Below, one piece after another: positions 31,716 to 32,965 of a DNA stretch of 32,965 bases; the first letter of the stretch is position 1, and the number at the start of each line of letters is the position of its first letter. Under the pieces are notes generated by a model that saw only the letters and a list, made by a program, of their open reading frames with translations, ran no database searches and was not told the DNA's origin. The DNA is from JBFELU01 sp041551965. GTDB lineage: Bacteria; Actinomycetota; Acidimicrobiia; Spongiisociales; UBA11373. The translations under genes were made by a program, and so were the position numbers. The DNA lies in the NCBI GenBank assembly GCA_041551965.1, contig JBFELU010000024.1:1-32965 (forward strand), given 5' to 3'.

Positions 31716-32965
31716 ATGATCAGGCGCGTTTTCGCAGTGTTGGCCGTGGCCGGGTTGGCGGCGATGGCGGTCGCCGCGCCGGCGGCCGCGGTCGAGCCGG
31801 ACGAGGCCGCGACGGCCGCCAGGGCCGACGGTTACTACATCGAGTCCGGCCTCTCGGTCAGCGAGTCCCGGATCTCGGACTCCGTGGCCCGGGCGGCGAA
31901 TGCCGGGAGCAGGTTCTTCGTGGTGCTCCTCGAGGAGGATCCGCCCGGGGGTGCCACGACCTTTGCGGCGGCGGTGCGCGACGAAATCGGTTCCGGCACC
32001 GTGCTCGTGCTCTCGGCCGGACAGGAGGGCATCGACAGCGACCAATTCGATCGGTCCACGCTGGAGCGGGCCCTCGATGCCGGTTTCTCGGCGGGCGGCG
32101 GTGACGCCGGATATGTGGAGGCCGTGGTCGAATCGCTCGTGGGAACGACGGCGACGACATCCTCCGGATCATCGTCGGGTGGCGGTGGGGGCGGGTTGTT
32201 CATCCTCCTGGCGATCGTCGGTGGTCTGGTCCTGATCGTGGTGTTCGTGGTGCGGCGGCAGCGTAGGTCCGAGGCGCGGGTCGCCCAGCGCTCGGTGGAC
32301 GAGGCCCGGAAGGAGATCGAGCAGCAGCTCGACGCCATGGCCAACACGATCCTCGAGATCTCCGATCAGGTTTCGGTCTCGGATTCGCGGGAAGACAATC
32401 GCTATCTCGAGGCCGCCGGAACGACCTTCCAGTCGGCGAGCGACGAGTTCCCCCAGGCCCGAGACCTGCGGTCGCTGGAGGAGCTCTCGGACCGGCTCGA
32501 CGAGGCGAGGTGGCAGTTGGATGCCGCCACCGCGATCTCGACCGGCAAGCCGGCCCCGCCGAAGCCGGAGGAGAAGGAGCGGCACGTGTGCTTCTTCGAT
32601 CCCACGCACTCCAATGCCGGCGAGGAGGCCGAGATTCGCACCCCGGCCGGAACGCAGAAGGTGAGGGTGTGCCGGGAGGATGCCGAGAAGCTCCGCGGTG
32701 GCCGGGAGCCCCGGCCCCGCATGATCGAGGTCGAGGGGCGCCGGACGCCGGCCCCCATGGCTCCCCGGTCGCACGGCGGCGGGGGCTTCGACTGGCTCGA
32801 CGTGTTCTCGGTCGTCGTGGGAGGGTCGGCCCAGTCCTACGACTGGGGGAGCCGGAGCCGGCGCAGCACCGGCATCTTCGGGTCGACGCCGCGCCGCACC
32901 GGATCGTCGGCGTCCCGCAGCCGGACCCGATCGGGGGGGAGTCGCTCCGGCTCCGGCGGGAGCCG
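31716..32965 (+). CDS. Exported membrane-anchored protein with Ser/Arg/Gly tail, partial at right edge
   Basis: The gene runs off the window after 416 codons. Order of parts: a signal peptide (MIRRVFAVLAVAGLAAMAVA, likely cut after APAAA), then an extracytoplasmic alpha/beta domain of about 110 residues (RFFVVLLEEDPP to LVLSAGQEG). A Gly/Ser linker and one membrane helix (about 167-186, LFILLAIVGGLVLIVVFVV) precede a cytoplasmic coiled coil (about 188-285). A small segment with two cysteines follows (HVCFFDPTHSNAGEE and VRVCREDAEK). An Arg/Ser/Gly-rich tail ends the visible part. The N-terminal part resembles TPM-type domains only loosely. No firm family is recognised. Confidence 0.75.
   Translation, partial: MIRRVFAVLAVAGLAAMAVAAPAAAVEPDEAATAARADGYYIESGLSVSESRISDSVARAANAGSRFFVVLLEEDPPGGATTFAAAVRDEIGSGTVLVLSAGQEGIDSDQFDRSTLERALDAGFSAGGGDAGYVEAVVESLVGTTATTSSGSSSGGGGGGLFILLAIVGGLVLIVVFVVRRQRRSEARVAQRSVDEARKEIEQQLDAMANTILEISDQVSVSDSREDNRYLEAAGTTFQSASDEFPQARDLRSLEELSDRLDEARWQLDAATAISTGKPAPPKPEEKERHVCFFDPTHSNAGEEAEIRTPAGTQKVRVCREDAEKLRGGREPRPRMIEVEGRRTPAPMAPRSHGGGGFDWLDVFSVVVGGSAQSYDWGSRSRRSTGIFGSTPRRTGSSASRSRTRSGGSRSGSGGS

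Overview
The window is a strongly G+C-rich bacterial chromosome segment with housekeeping and stress genes packed tightly on both strands. The likely source is an actinobacterium (Actinomycetota), perhaps an Acidimicrobiia-like lineage. Supporting signs are a dnaK-grpE-dnaJ-hspR operon with HAIR-like boxes, a FadE5-type acyl-CoA dehydrogenase, separate LigC-type ligase and LigD-type polymerase genes, many GTG starts, and a recurring TANNNT box 6-8 nt before start codons that suggests leaderless mRNAs. The class-level assignment is inference. No tRNA, rRNA, CRISPR, insertion sequence or phage gene was seen.

Layout: 1-1525 (minus) holds a partial LapA-type membrane protein and an M20 amidohydrolase. 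1586-2749 (plus) holds a carboxymuconolactone decarboxylase (CMD) family protein and lgt. 2796-7749 (minus) runs clpB, a second CMD protein, a PadR regulator, a HAAS-like/NfeD in-frame fusion and an SPFH (stomatin/band 7) protein. 7809-9036 has two divergent methyltransferases. 9040-13021 has a Ycf46-like AAA+ ATPase, mscL, an MTA/SAH nucleosidase and thiI. 13143-13848 (plus) has a YbaK-type deacylase and a tiny lipoprotein. 13851-18409 (minus) is murI followed by the dnaK-grpE-dnaJ-hspR operon. 18546-21546 has an ATP-dependent DNA ligase facing a LigD-type polymerase and an alpha/beta hydrolase. 21614-25515 has a PM20D1-like M20 peptidase, a TetR regulator and a FadE5-like dehydrogenase. 25606-28349 has an EEP-family protein, a GNAT-like protein, a 50-residue Cys-containing protein, an AlkD-like glycosylase and a VOC protein. 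28346-31355 has a CNNM/CorC-type transporter, proC and proline dehydrogenase. 31716 to the edge is a secreted or membrane-anchored protein, incomplete.

The genes suggest an envelope and protein-quality theme. HspR probably controls dnaK and clpB through matching HAIR-like boxes. Directly downstream of clpB, PadR appears to control its own operon through two 21-bp palindromes, one over the -35 and one over the -10 of a good promoter. That operon carries a HAAS-like domain fused in frame to NfeD, with a strong internal ribosome site, followed by the SPFH partner. This PadR/HAAS-NfeD/SPFH arrangement is the most unusual system seen here.
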